64,000 nucleotides of DNA from Platycnemis pennipes (GCA_933228895.1 OW121854.1:58756609-58820608); one strand, 5' to 3'. Shown: positions 46,111-57,600, numbered from the stretch's first letter. Numbers and translations are program-made. Notes: generated from the letters alone by a model not told the origin.

Positions 46111-47029
46111 GTTTCGTATTTTTGATGACTGCATAGTGCGAGTTTCTTGCGAGTATATATACATATATGTATAGCTTATTTTAAGGGTAAGGGAGAGAGA
46201 ATACTCAGAAGCTTGAAATCATAGAAAAATGTTTCCACATTTTATGAGATGGTGAGGATCATCAAAGGAAATAAGTTCTTTTAAAAATAAGTAAAATATT
46301 AAGGACGAAGGGCTCTAAATACGGTATGTAAAATGATTCATTATCTGTACGTAACGTAGGCGAAAGTGCAGTAGTTTTATATCATGCGGGAATTGCTGTG
46401 AAAGACCTTAGTGAAGATGTGAAGAACCCAATTAACTGGAATACAGAATATATAACGTTTTGTGGTTCCAAAGGTTCGTGTTTGATCCATGAGAATGAGT
46501 GTAGGTGAGAGGCGTTTTGAGACGTAGCTTTGGAAAGCGCTGGGAAAAAGAGTAGGTTGGCTTGGGGAAGACAATGGGCCGAGTGTGAAACCTGATGAAC
46601 GGGCAGAGGAAACTTGTAGGGGAAAATTAATTGTGGCCGAAGAAGTAGATAGAGATATTTATAGATAGTGAGATAGTGAAGACAGCTATATTTGGCTTCC
46701 ATTTGGATAAGAGAGGGAGGAGGAAAGCAGATATTTGGAAAGCCTTTAATTATTATTATTATTTTTATTTAATATTCTGGGACATTCTGTCCCCTGGAAC
46801 AAATACAAATAAAATAGAAATTTATACATTTGCCTTAAGAGCAAATTTACCATACATAATTCAATTATTTTACACTCTAGCAACACAACACTAGCAAAAC
46901 ACTAAGTTTCAATATTTCAGTCAAATATTGAAACAGTATTTTAACAGCACAGAAACAGTATTTAACAGTAACAGTAAAAACAGTTTAGCAGAAATAGTAG
47001 AGACAAATTTCAGTGCGATAATTTACGTG
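46111..47029. other. No recognised feature
   Basis: Unassigned apart from an ATT/TTA microsatellite at 46750-46768. The 106-codon minus frame at 46382-46702 has no clear domain. Confidence 0.5.
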
Positions 47030-47770
47030 AATTTTGGTTAAACATGAGATTATAAAACATTTGTTTTTAAAGGTGTGCACATTAATGCAGGTTTTTAATT
47101 CATTAGGAAATGAGTTCCACATATGGGTAGATGTAAGAACGAAGGAATGGTGGTACATTGTAGTTCTGTGAGCAGGTAATCAAAGGCTGGATGGGTTACT
47201 TCTTGTTAACATTGTCCTACTTTCAGGTGGATGATGAAAAAGGTCCAGGAGGTATGTCGGTTTTTTATTTTTGAATAAAAAAAATAAAAAGGCACACAGC
47301 AGATATTTCCTTCTAGATGGAATATCCATTCAAAGGAGCTTTTCTCTGTAAGGGGTAATGTGCTCGTCCCTGCGAAGGTTTAAAATGAACCGAATGCAGG
47401 AATTTTGTAGCCTTTTTAATTTCTTATTCAGTTCATGCGAAAAATCACCGAGTACTAAAGTACAGTAATCAAATTGAGGAAAAATTAACGTAGTAATTAA
47501 CATTTTTCTCGTGTGCAAGGGTAGAATTCTTATGTAGGAATAGGAAATGAGACGAGGTTGTGATAGGAACAAAATTAAGCGAAAATTGTGTGAACTTAGG
47601 GGTAAGACGGTAAATGCCATCCTCGATATGAAATAATTCTCAGGCCAGGGGATCATAAAATCTGCCAATTTTTCGTTGAACGCCTTCGCTAAACGTCAAT
47701 ATTTCATGACCTAACAGATTTAGTGACTTTCTATGATTAATTATTTTTTGAACATTTAGCACCACGCCAA
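47030..47770 (-). mobile_element. Jockey/CR1-like LINE fragment (FDYC...WNSFP type)
   Basis: Minus-strand frames read NVQKIINHRKSLNLLGHEIL at the 5' side, then LPLHTRKMLITTLIFPQFDY, LNKKLKRLQNSCIRFILNLR, RDEHITPYREKL, LGWLSIESRRKYLLCAFLF and VLTSTHMWNSFPNELKTCIN. These are thumb and C-terminal motifs in correct order, with about three frame changes. The RT catalytic region is missing. The WNS.P motif relates it to the pieces at 20.1 and 57.1 kb. Confidence 0.9.
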
Positions 47771-48310
47771 GCCATTAAAGCTCGTATCTTTATAGCTCTA
47801 GGGCTTCTATTTCGTAGGAGGGTTAGGGAGATAACGTAGATCTCTGCGATAACATCGCTGATACCCGTGGCGTTATTCAGTTAGAGATCGAGATAGTCGA
47901 GATAGTCACAATCATGGCACTTCAAAGCATCAGTATCGTCTAGATTCGGAAAATTCCGTTCCATGCTCTATAAAGTCCCAGAAATATCTCCGAAAACTTT
48001 CCTTTCTCGTGAAAGCAAGACTGAATGTGAGGCTTTTCCTCTCCTATCTCCAGTGATACCTTTGATTGGCGTTTAAATGATACGCATTTCCAAAGTATGG
48101 TTAACACGCTTTTGAATGCGTTGAAAATCGTAATGAATGGACGTAATACTTTGCTTATTATGATCTGACCGTGCTAAATATTTTGGCGTGATATTCAAAG
48201 GTCGCCGGATGTTATACCAAGCTTGATTTCTCGGGCAGATCACGGTTACATTTTCTCCTCTGTGTATCCCTAAATTTTTCATGCTCACGGTGAGCGCCAG
48301 GGTGTAATTG
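47771..48310. other. No recognised feature
   Basis: Unassigned. Confidence 0.5.
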
Positions 48311-48856
48311 GTTCTCCGTATTTTGGTAAGTTGAATTCCAGATCTCTTTTTTTAAATATATGGATGGTTTTTTTTTTGGAGTTTAGGTCCTTTTTTTGAA
48401 AATTACAAAAATTTTACTTTCGGCCGACGTTTCGAAAATATATTTTTCCTCCATCAGGGCTTTAGGTTCTATAAGGTGAATTTTTTTTTGAACATAACAT
48501 TGAAGATACATTTTTATGCTGACTTCCCTCGATTACTATCACTGGGTTTGCAGCAGGTTACTCTCTCTTGCCATTCCTTGTATGCCATACCTTGTATGCC
48601 ATACCTCATGTGTGACAATATGAGGTAGTATTTCCATGCCTCATATGTGACAAAAGGGGTAGTGAGTGAGGTAATAAGTGTTTTAAAAACAAAATAAGGT
48701 GAATTTGTTTTTTTTTTGTATTAAAAAAACAAATTCACTTTATAGAACTTAAAGCCCTGAAAGAGGAAAAAATATATTTTCCGAAACGTCGGCCAAAATT
48801 TATTTTTTTTTTCATTTTCAGAAAAAGGACCTAAACTCCCGAAAAGTTCTCCGTAT
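48311..48856. mobile_element. Fold-back element FB4
   Basis: Arms at about 48378-48485 and 48715-48840 are inverted copies: GGAGTTTAGGTCC / GGACCTAAACTCC outside, GGCCGACGTTTCG / CGAAACGTCGGCC within, and GGGCTTTA.GTTCTATAA / TTATAGAACTTAAAGCCC inside. GTTCTCCGTAT occurs at 48311-48321 and 48846-48856, a likely 11-bp target duplication. Each arm carries CTGA.., an A/T hairpin and CGAAACG. The centre (48515-48700) is shared with 50297-50440. Confidence 0.75.
48429..48457 (-). other. Hammerhead-like motif in FB4
   Basis: Minus strand: CTGATGGAGG, an AAAATATATTTT self-complementary segment, then CGAAACGTC. The plus-strand counterpart at 48757-48787 reads CTGAAAGAGG, the same hairpin, and CCGAAACGTC. 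Confidence 0.4.
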
Positions 48857-48949
48857 AGTAAAAAAAAGACGAATTTTCCCACAAATTATACTGTAAAAAC
48901 TCTTTTATCACCTTATAGAACCCTCCGAGATGTTCAATACTCATGCTGT

Positions 48950-49280
48950 TTCGCACGCCGAGCCGCAATTATCTAGCAAAGTAGATTTGCGTACAAAAAT
49001 GGCATTTATATAATCATCGATGATATCTCGATGGGTTGGATGACTTGGGACGCATGAGAATTTCGTGCTTCCGCCCAAGGGGCCCGTCGCGGACCCAGTG
49101 CCAATGGCCGGGCCTGTGCTCATGGGAGTTAAATGGCGTGAACGAGAGATAGCCATCGAATGCGATTAACATATCATGAGGGAAAACGCTCATTTATGTT
49201 TTGGCGCGTTATTAACTCGTACTTTATGACGGTCATTAAACGTGCGGAATATCGTTACTCAAAGCCAACACTCATGCCCC
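48950..49280. promoter_or_regulatory. Unique block, candidate regulatory sequence
   Basis: Not shared with any repeat here. Contains a perfect ATCATCGATGAT palindrome at 49013-49024, several ATTA/TAAT cores and a GC-rich middle. Evidence for regulation is only motif-like. Confidence 0.2.
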
Positions 49281-50296
49281 TCGTGTTTTAGGTCGAAGGG
49301 AAGGAAATAAACCCGTAGTCCCTCCTTTCATTGCAGATTAAGGGCTTTCTTGTCCCGGTGGGCCAGGAACGGAACAAATTTCCTGTCGAAAACTCTTTTT
49401 ATTCCGCAGGCTATTGAGATTGTCTGGTTATCTTGTCTTTGTGGCATCTCTTTGTGATTATTCTGTGATTATTTTTCCTCAGTTCTGCATGGAATTCTCT
49501 CTTATCCGGGTGGATATTATTACGGTTTTCATGCCCATGAAATTTATGGTGAAATAGGCGCTTCCTTGCGAGGCATGCATCAGTCATTAATTTCCACACG
49601 AGAAGTATAACAGTACATACATTGCCTCTGTTGGTTTTTTATTTCAAAAGAGGTGATAGTGAAATTATCGGCTAACATAACCCTAACGTTTTAACACGAA
49701 GGAAAATAGGTTTGGCATTGACTAGAAATACCATGGTAATGGGCGTTGTGTGTGATGTACATGCATAAAAAGTCACCCGGGAAACTCGTGACACCGAGAA
49801 AAATTTTAATCAGTAGGATCAAGAGATGAAACTGAATAGTTTGCAGATGGAAACTCTTGATCAGCGTGTGAATATTCTTCCAAGAATCTCGTATTTTTTC
49901 AGTCCTTGTTTAAGAACTTAGTTCGGTTTGTCCGATTCGTGGTAAACTTCTATTATTACTCAATCTAAGCTATTTATCGCGTAGATCCCTCTTTTGAGTC
50001 TTGTTTTCGAATACCTACAGAAACGAGGTCTGAAGTTAAAATTATATCCACACCATAGCATGTCGTGTGATATGCTTTAAGTATTTGGAGAAAAATGTCT
50101 GTGTCCCTTAATTTAATTATTCGCATTAACATTAATTATTTTGTATTCCATTTAGTACCCCCAGTAGCAGATTTTGAACGTAATGTACTTGATAAAGACC
50201 CTTCATGCAGATAATTTTTTCTATGAGAAATTATTTTATTTCGTTATGACTTTAGTGGTTGAGAATCATTGTGAAGAGTTCTTATTAAAGAGAATT
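49281..50296. other. No recognised feature
   Basis: Unassigned. Confidence 0.5.
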
Positions 50297-50440
50297 TTTT
50301 ATGTTGACTTCCCTCGATTACGATCACTGGGTTTACAGTAGGTTACTCTCTCTTGCCATCCCTTGCATGCAATACCTCATATGTGACAATATGAGGTATT
50401 GCCATACCTCATATGTGACAAAAGGGGTAGTGAAGTGTTT
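50297..50440 (+). repeat. Copy of the FB4 central unit
   Basis: TTGACTTCCCTCGATTACGA, AGGTTACTCTCTCTTGCCAT and ATATGTGACAAAAGGGGTAG match 48520-48690 in order. It contains a CCTCATAT/ATATGAGG hairpin. The inverted arms of FB4 are absent here, so the centre can exist alone. Confidence 0.8.
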
Positions 50441-51019
50441 TAAATATTTTCTCACGTGGGAATACTTCTTCGTTTAACGTGAAAACCAGGCAGTAAAATT
50501 GCATTGCGTTGCTTTTGTTGGTCAAGAGAAACTCCGCGATGTAATTTGCAGCTCGCAATCACAATATTTGCGCTCGGGAAAGTCATAAGTGTTAGAGTTG
50601 GAGCAACGGTTACTGGATCGTGTCCTGAGTTTTTCGCCGAATTTAATGTGTCTGAAAAACCTGAGAAAGTTTACCATCCTCGCTGTGTTCTCTGGTTATT
50701 GAACCAGTAAAACTAAATTGCCGGCGTCTCGGTAGCTGGGTACGCAGAGGGCTTGTCTAAAATGAAAATACCGTTGAGACTCAACGGTGGGCGTAGAAAT
50801 TACTTTGACGTCAATGAATTTTCAATATTAATATATCTTCAGCTGACTGCTCTTTCAGTTACTTTTACTGGTAAATTTATCTTGTTGTCCTTTTACCCTT
50901 TTCAGTTTTGCCTCCAGTTTAAAATAATCTTTTCGACCTATAAAATTAGCAGAAATGGAATGAAATGAAATTTCATTTGTTTATAAGGTTAAAGCAATAA
51001 ATCTCATAAGGTATAATCT
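50441..51019. other. No recognised feature
   Basis: Unassigned. Confidence 0.5.
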
Positions 51020-51248
51020 AATCCAATCTTGTAGGAAATTCCAAGCCTGCCGCGAGAACGGCGGTGAAATTCACATAAATTGCCATGCGAAAAAGGTACC
51101 TTGAACCTAGGTAAAATTGCCATACGAATCAGGGATCCTGGGTAGTGTAGTGGTCTGCGCAGTGGCTCGGATAGCCAAAGGTACATGGTTTGATTCCCAG
51201 TGTAGGTAACTTTTTTCGCATTGCAATTAATGTGAAATCCAATCTTGT
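51020..51248 (+). mobile_element. Small TSD-flanked element with internal tRNA-like promoter
   Basis: AATCCAATCTTGT at 51020-51032 and 51236-51248 is an exact 13-bp duplication around 203 bases. TTCACATAAATTGCCATGCG at 51070-51089 is inverted (few mismatches) near the right end, 51205-51238. Between the arms lies a tRNA-like head: A-box GTAGTGTAGTGGTC at 51142-51155 and B-box GGTTTGATTCC at 51187-51197. About 100 bases precede the head, which is unusual for a SINE. It is a single copy in the window. Confidence 0.8.
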
Positions 51249-52424
51249 CTCCTAAAAACATTTTAACTCTCCTAAGTATATTTGGTTCCCGTAATTATCC
51301 AGGGAAATAAATTGGAGCTGCAACGCGAGATTAATTTTTAATATTTTTTCATAATCCAGATTTCAGTAATGTTTATGATTCCGAAAGGGTTTTCGTGAGT
51401 TCCTATTCATCTAAATTAAAACACTTCGAAATAATGCATCGGAAAATAATGTGCAAATAATTTTTCGAATATGAAGGCCAAAATGAAGGATCAAATTTTT
51501 TCATTCTTCTTAATTCAAGGAGCCATATGTACTTTTCTCTTGTCTTCGAATTTCTATTTATTTTGCCCATATTGCTCCTTTGCTTGAACGGTTTACTAAC
51601 CTTTCTTCACTCCATTCACATTTGCTGTTCTTTTGTCTCTTTCCTCCTCGTTTTAAACGCTTTTCAGTGTCCCGTTACTCTAATCACTCGTTTCCTTGAA
51701 CTCAGCATTCACATGGTTTCCTGGGACACCTTTCACATTTACGAATTCACCTATACTTCTCTGATACTTTCTTGTGTTCCTCATGCACCTTAGGTTTTCC
51801 GTTCTCATCCAGAAATTCATAAGATCCGCATCCATTTTTTTTATTGCCTCTCTCCCGAGGTTTCAAGGCTACGAAGCGTGCAATCTTCACGCAAATTAGT
51901 AGAATATTTATTCATAACTCACTTTTCATTTGAGTACAAATACGAGCCATCTGTTAGTCATAGCCTCTTTTACCCATCTATTCTTCTAATATCACTAGTG
52001 ATATAACTGCATTTATCCGAAAAAATTTATTAATTATTAACCAGTAACCCATATGGAACTTCCGTTCATGCAATCTCTTTCTCTCATCTCCTCCCTTCCC
52101 AAACATGATTTAGTCTTTTGTTGGGTTGTTGAAGTGAAATAGGAGGTCATATATACAAAAAAATGGCAAAGACTTCAATAATGTGAACTTATCTAAACTT
52201 TACAATACCTATTATAAGTTTTGTATTTACACATTAAAAGCAACATATGTACGTACATACATATTTCTTACTTTTATGTATGCTCTCCTTATTTTTCCTA
52301 CCTCCCAATGATGTATCCAACTACCAGTTTTTCTCCTTGCTCTACGTTGCTGTCCTAAACTAATTATTTTTGCTTATGCGGTCAATTGTATAGCAATGGC
52401 TCATTTTGCCATAAAAACACATTG
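51249..52424. other. No recognised feature
   Basis: AT-rich. The 88-codon frame 51527-51793 is Leu/Phe/Ser-rich and unassigned. Confidence 0.5.
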
Positions 52425-52806
52425 ATTTTGTGTAGGGATGGGTCGGTTCCACTTTTTTTCGGTACCGGTTTGATTCTTAACTTCGGTCCTCGGTTCCGAT
52501 TCTCGGTTCCGGTTCTTAATTTACCACTTACTTTGCATTGCTCAATGGTAAGATAAGGTAATCAATAATCATTTTCAGAGACTGAACTAGAATAATTCGC
52601 GACTTTGAAGCATCTAAGTACACTATTTCACCAGGTTTTAATGTGAATCCTCCACTTTCGGAGTGTGAGTAGGTTTCAAACTGGTTTTCGCGCCAATTTT
52701 TTCGGTACCGATTATTTTTGGCCTTGGTTCCGGTTCCGGTTCTAAGCTCAAGAACCGGTGGAACCGAGAACCGAAGAACCGAACCGACCCATCCTTAATT
52801 TTGTGT
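52425..52806. mobile_element. MITE with 9-bp target duplication
   Basis: ATTTTGTGT at 52425-52433 and 52798-52806 flanks a 364-bp element. The ends are AGGGATGGGTCGGTTC and, inverted on the right, AAGGATGGGTCGGTTC. Both subterminal regions are built from GGTTC/CGGTTCCGGTTC-type subrepeats, inverted between the two ends, and CGGTACCG palindromes lie at about 52460 and 52701. No ORF. A hAT-like or other DNA transposon derivative. Confidence 0.85.
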
Positions 52807-53059
52807 TATACTGATTGATCGTCATCCCGCACTTATAGCATTGATTGTGTTATGAGGCTACGATCAAAACAATAGATTCGTGGATATTATATCAGTTATT
52901 ATTTTTATTAGTATTTTACCGAATTTTGACAGGTTCAGATGGACATGAGATCTTGTTTGTACCTAATTTAAAATTCTGAACTGGAAGGCCCACCTAACTT
53001 CTTGATGGTCTGTTTTCGCTCCGCGTAATTTATATCGTATATGCTTTTTAAGATTTTAC

Positions 53060-53100
53060 TTGGTCGAAGCCAAGGGTCCGTGGTTCAATTCCCGGTCGGC
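53060..53100 (+). repeat. tRNA-like head fragment
   Basis: GGTCGAAGCCAAGGGTCCGT followed by GGTTCAATTCCCGGTCGGC: a perfect B-box within a T-arm-like segment. The A-box half is missing and the following poly-T could terminate Pol III. Confidence 0.5.
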
Positions 53101-53585
53101 TATTTTTTTCCTGGAAATTTTCAACTTATTTGATTACTTTCTTAGAGTGCGCATTCTCATGTTCCCTCTTCCCAATGCTCACCGATTAATCTCACAACCC
53201 CTAAAACAACAAAGCCCCCTATCATTTCTTGTCACTCTCGGTTTCACCCATAGGGAAATATTTCCTCAGATAATTTCCTCTCCACCGTTACTACTCCCAT
53301 CTCTTCATCGATCGACTTTTCATTCATCATTTTTCTCCATATCCCTATTTCAGAAGCCGCGTCCACTTTACTTCCTCCATATTTATGTCCCCACACTGCA
53401 CAAACTACTTCTTATTTCGCTTATACTAAATCATTAACCGTAAGACTTTTCTCTTGTCTTACTGATTGTACATTTATTAGATAGCAAAAGCAGCGATTAA
53501 GGCTCAATATGTATTGAGATTAATAAAGTGAATAATAATATAGTCAGGTGTGTATATATATACAAGAATAGCCATAAGCGTCAAA
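53101..53585. other. No recognised feature
   Basis: Pyrimidine-rich on the plus strand at 53160-53400, perhaps antisense to an old L-alpha copy. Unassigned. Confidence 0.4.
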
Positions 53586-53589
53586 CAAT

Positions 53590-54210
53590 GTATTCATCAT
53601 CATAAGTTAATAACCCTAGGATTGATTTGAAGCACCTCTCCACTCGATTCTCCTTTCAGCTAACATCTTCAAAAATATATAATTCTTCTCTTGCACTGCC
53701 TTATTCCATATACCTCATCAAAGGCCTTCGTTTTCCGTTCTTTCTATTCACTTGTCACTCAACATTTGTCTTCATCAGGCCATCATGTCTCAAGATATGG
53801 CCGATTAACTTGTCTCATTTTCTTTTCAAAAATGTCAGCAGACTTCTATTTCTCCCGTTCTTCTTAGGACTTCTTCGCTAGTCACTCAATCTTTCCATTT
53901 GATCTCTATCATTCTTTTGTTACGCCACATTTGAAATGCTTTCAACTTTGACTTCTCTACTGCTGTTAAAATTTATGCCTCAATGCCATAAAGAAGAATG
54001 CTTCAGATATACATATGTTCCGACGAATTGTTTCCTTAATTCCAAGCTTGTATTTCCAGCTATAAGCAGAATTCTTTTGGAAAAATGACCTTTTTTTTTG
54101 AATATTTTACTGACAATATCTTGTTTGCTTCGTCTACCACTGGTTACTTGGCTTCCCAGGTAACAATACTCTTTCAACTAACCGTCAACAAACAATGTAT
54201 TAATAAGTTT
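53590..54210 (-). mobile_element. L-beta LINE, longest copy
   Basis: Minus strand from about 54180: EYCYLGSQVTSGRRSKQDIV, SKIFKKKGHFSKRILLIAGN, SLELRKQFV, then after a frame change LTAVEKSKLKAFQMWRNKRM, EIKWKDRVTSEEVLRR, later MLAERRIEWRGASNQS and a stop near 53620. This covers roughly 190 codons of RT thumb and C-terminal domain with several frame changes. The catalytic RT core is missing. Confidence 0.92.
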
Positions 54211-54524
54211 AAAAAAAGCAGAAAAGCAGAGGTAAAAAAATAAATAAGGTGTTGTAGATAAGAGATGAAGATGAAGCGCAAAGCGAAGAGTGCTAGGGTA
54301 GGTGGTAGAATATGAATGGCCAGAAAATTGACAGGAAAAATTTGGTTTTATAGACTTCCATTACGACTAGTGCGGTTAGGTATATGAGTAGAAATGCATG
54401 AGAGGAAACTTTCAAAGCCGAAGGGCTTATTCAAGTTAGAGTGAAGAAATTTGAAATTGAAGGTAATTAGGCAATTTTAATAACAAGAATTATCCATTAA
54501 ATTCTGTCGGTAAAGGTAGGTTTA
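54211..54524. other. No recognised feature
   Basis: Unassigned spacer between two minus-strand LINE copies. Confidence 0.5.
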
Positions 54525-54985
54525 AATGGACATTCAATTCTTCCTACGGCCCCTAAAGTTCACACGATGTCTCTCTTCATCCCATCATACCTACTACCTC
54601 CCATCATTCCCAGCGAACTACCCGTTCTTCTCCTCCGTCTATCCCGCTTACCCAAAATTCTTCCCTCAATCACGTCCTTCAAAAAACCCTTGTCCTATAT
54701 TACCTCCTCTACCCACACGTTTTACTTTACTTCCTCAATCAGCTTCCTTTCCTCTCCTACCAGCTTTAGTACTTCATTGATCACCCTCATTTTGACCCAC
54801 TTTACTTTCTTCATCCTTCTCCATATCCACATCTCAATAGCTGGAAGTCTATTTTCATCTTCTTTCCTTGAAACCCAAGTTTTCGCGTCATATATTGCCA
54901 CGCTCCATATTAGACTTTTCAGCAGTCTTTTATTTACTTTCAACTCAACGATCACGACATTAGTTCTTGACTCGGAGTAAAGTTT
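54525..54985 (-). mobile_element. Truncated L-alpha LINE
   Basis: The minus-strand frame 54722-54955 reads LKVNKRLLKSLIWSVAIYDA, KTWVSRKEDENRLPAIEMWI, WRRMKKVKWVKMRVINEVLK and LVGEERKLIEEVK without a stop. Downstream an ERMLGKR-like stretch and the 3' UTR continue in other frames to about 54525. It is the best-preserved L-alpha coding piece in the window, about 77 codons. Confidence 0.92.
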
Positions 54986-55039
54986 TGCCTATGTGGTTCT
55001 CTTTTTGGTTTCAGTGTTGCTGTATCCCCTCTTCTCCAA

Positions 55040-55560
55040 CATACTTCTTACTTAAGAGGCGAGGTGTGAAAGTCCCGAGGGGAAGTAAAATCTTTATCCT
55101 GATTTGAGTCTTGAGGATGTGTGCGTGATGTCGAACCATGGCTCTCATTACCATTCCATCCTTTCGTATCGTGAAGACAAAGCCCTGGGATTTCAGTGGC
55201 GTGAGGTATTACGTCGCAGGGCGATGTTATAGTACCTACCTTCATCCCTGGGTGCAGGCAGTGTAAGAGTGGACGTTGCGTGTGACGATGCCCTCCCAGT
55301 GGAGGATCAGGCGTGACACAGGCGTTGGATCGGAGCCATCGCTGATCTTCCTCAACAAGTATGAGCTAGCGAGCGGCACACATCATCGCAGTCCCTCTGG
55401 CGGTGTGGAAGGACTCTCAGAATAGGAAAGCGGTGTTGAGAGGGGAGTAAGGGAGGGGTGAATGGGAACACTCAGGAAGATCGGTGGACACGAGGAAGAC
55501 GGGGAAGGATGAGCGTGCGGGGAATGGCTTCTAATACTCGCTAGAGTACGACGGTTCTCG
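55040..55560. other. GC-rich patch
   Basis: Unique, GC-richer sequence with a (GGGGAG)-like purine stretch at 55440-55520. No recognised product or repeat. Confidence 0.4.
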
Positions 55561-55619
55561 GAAGTTTGCATAGGCATTTTGTAGTCAGCGCTGTATCTCT
55601 AGTGGGAACTTAGCCCGAA

Positions 55620-55690
55620 GCTATCTTTATCTACATAATACCCTGCAAGCCACCGCAAGGGTGTGAAGCATCAACAGGCATGCATTATCA
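55620..55690 (-). mobile_element. CR1-like LINE 3' tail
   Basis: Minus strand: CATGCCTGTTGATGCTTCAC, then ACCCTTGCGGTGGCTTGCAG, GGTATTATGTAGATAAAGAT, the same terminal hairpin and tail as at 30590-30640 and 32570-32630. Only the terminal 70 bases remain. Confidence 0.8.
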
Positions 55691-56439
55691 ATCAGAGAGA
55701 ACGCTCATTGTCATGAAGACTTGCAAAAAATTACAACACCCCTTTGAAAAAAGATGAAAGATAATTTGTTAGTTTCATCTAGGAGTTTTTTTCTCAAATC
55801 CATATTCCCTTTCCTCTGGTACTTTCTTAAAATGCTCAGCGAAAGATAAAAGATAAAATAGAATTTCTTACTTTCGTTATATCAAAATTTCTTCATGGTA
55901 TCATATTAACAATTACGTAAAATAAGGTAAAGTATTTAAATTTTGTATCAACGTGGAAACATTAGAAAGCACAGTATGAGTATATTTGCAGGAGTTAATC
56001 AGTAGGTACATGATGCGGTAATGTTTTTGATTCTATCCGCGTATAAATTCATATTGAAATATCACTTATTTACATTGAGGTTTTTGACGAAGTGGATCTC
56101 AAATAATTTTTAGGAAAATTCCTCAACTTGACCGTTTCCTTGAGAAAATTCCTGCTGCGTCCGGAGGCCGTAGCCCCCTAATGCGTGCGACGTCCTTCCG
56201 ACTCCAACTAGATATAGCATAGTCAGTGAAACCCAGAAGCATCCAACGCCCATTTAAGTTTTTGGCAGCATGTGCGGTCGCGTGCTTTTACCGCCCGGCT
56301 TTATACGGCTTCAAGCACGGAGCCAGACGTTCAAGAGGGGCCACAAGGAGGTTAATGCCTGGCGGCTTTGACCGTAAATTTCTGCGGCCCTTATCCCAAC
56401 CGAAACGCACGCGGAGCCGGTCCTTCGAAGGTACATTTA
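55691..56439. other. No recognised feature
   Basis: Unassigned. GC-richer toward 56160-56440. Confidence 0.5.
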
Positions 56440-56530
56440 TGTCCAAATGATACCCTGCTAGCCACCAGCGCTTTGCCGCGTGGTGATTCCGAACCTGGCA
56501 CGCAACGTGAACAACTTGCATTGCTTTCAG
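56440..56530 (-). mobile_element. Probable CR1-like LINE 3' tail
   Basis: Minus strand has GGTGGCTAGCAGGGTATCAT followed by TTGGACATAAATG, resembling the terminal GGTGGCTTGCAGGGTAT..TGTAGAT of this family with more decay. Confidence 0.45.
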
Positions 56531-57034
56531 GGTGGGAATTGCCCAAGTAGCTATGGAATCTAAACCAAGAGAGTGAATGATTTTTTGAATAGCTTTACGT
56601 GACTCTCCGCATTTTTTAAAAATAGTTACGAGCATCTGACTGGGTAGTAGGTATATTGGATAAAGATAGGCGTGGTATTAATGGTGTTAGGAGAATTGCT
56701 TTGGCTGATCGAATCGAAGAGGACGATGAGCATGACTGAAGATGTATGACTGAGCTGACTGACATGTAAAGAGAAGGTTCGTTAAGAGATTTATGTGGAG
56801 CGGGATACCAGTATTCTAGAGAAGGATGGCTAGAATATACTGGAGAAAGTGCAACGAATGAAAAGGAGAAAGAATGAAGATGTGTTGAGGATGAATGAAA
56901 GACTTTAATAATGCTCTGAGATAACCCATCAGAGTCAATAAATTTTTTAAAAAGTTTACATTCCGCTCGAATAACTGTTGTACGCAAATAAAGTGAAATA
57001 GAATGAAAGAAATTAAAACAAAATTTAGATTACA
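56531..57034. other. No recognised feature
   Basis: The 123-codon minus frame at 56616-56987 is Ser/Leu-rich. It may be an old LINE relic, but I could not align it to a motif. Confidence 0.35.
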
Positions 57035-57200
57035 TAAACTAAATCAGCACCAATGTATTGTTGAGTTTTAAATAAGAATATAGTGAATCTTTAAGTAATT
57101 GTACCGATTTTGATGTGAAGGGGTAATGAGTTCCAAAACTTGGAAACGGTGAATTGGAAGGAGTTATGGTAGAGATTGGCTCGGACTTGGTGTACGTGAA
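57035..57200 (-). mobile_element. LINE ORF2 C-terminus (FWNSLP type)
   Basis: Minus strand reads NSFQFTVSKFWNSLPLHIK, then after a one-base shift SVQLLKDSLYSYLKLNNTLV and a stop. Same type of C-terminus as at 20101-20213 but a different subfamily. Confidence 0.8.
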
Positions 57201-57349
57201 GGTGACTAGGATCAGATAAGGTTAATCTTTGGGAAACACTAGTACTAGAGGTAAAAAAAATGATATAGGTAGTCGGAATTCCGGTTGCGGAAGAGATAGA
57301 AAATGAACATAACCCCGAGAAGTAATTCCTTCGGGAATCTAGAGGTGAA

Positions 57350-57600
57350 CAAAATGGTTAGATGAACAAAAATATTTAGACACATGATCAGCTGTGCGGT
57401 GGTGGAGGGTGAAAGAAGATTGCTGGCGGAATTTAGGAGAAGGAATAGAAGGTGGCTGAAACAGATACTTGGGGATAATGGATTGCTGAAGGCAATTATT
57501 GTAGGTAGAATTCTGTTTAAGTGAGGACGAAGAAGGATAAGGTAAAGACATATAGATGAAAAGTTGTAGGAAATATGCCAATCTGAAGAGAGAGATAGCG
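57350..57600 (+). mobile_element. L-alpha LINE fragment
   Basis: Reads LAEFRRRNRRWLKQILGDNG, LLKAIIVGRILFK, one stop, then GRRRIR. This is the LIEEIRRRxxWIGHVLRGEG..EGRM.KRGRGR segment in order. Confidence 0.8.

Noticed and set aside
48600..48660. CRISPR-like or tandem array from repeated CCTCATATGTGAC
   Set aside because: Only two or three imperfect repeats inside a mobile element; a hairpin subrepeat, and the sequence is eukaryotic.
54526..54980. Plus-strand ORFs of 84 and 137 codons
   Set aside because: Shadow frames of the minus-strand L-alpha LINE; Ser/Leu/Thr-rich as expected of antisense RT.
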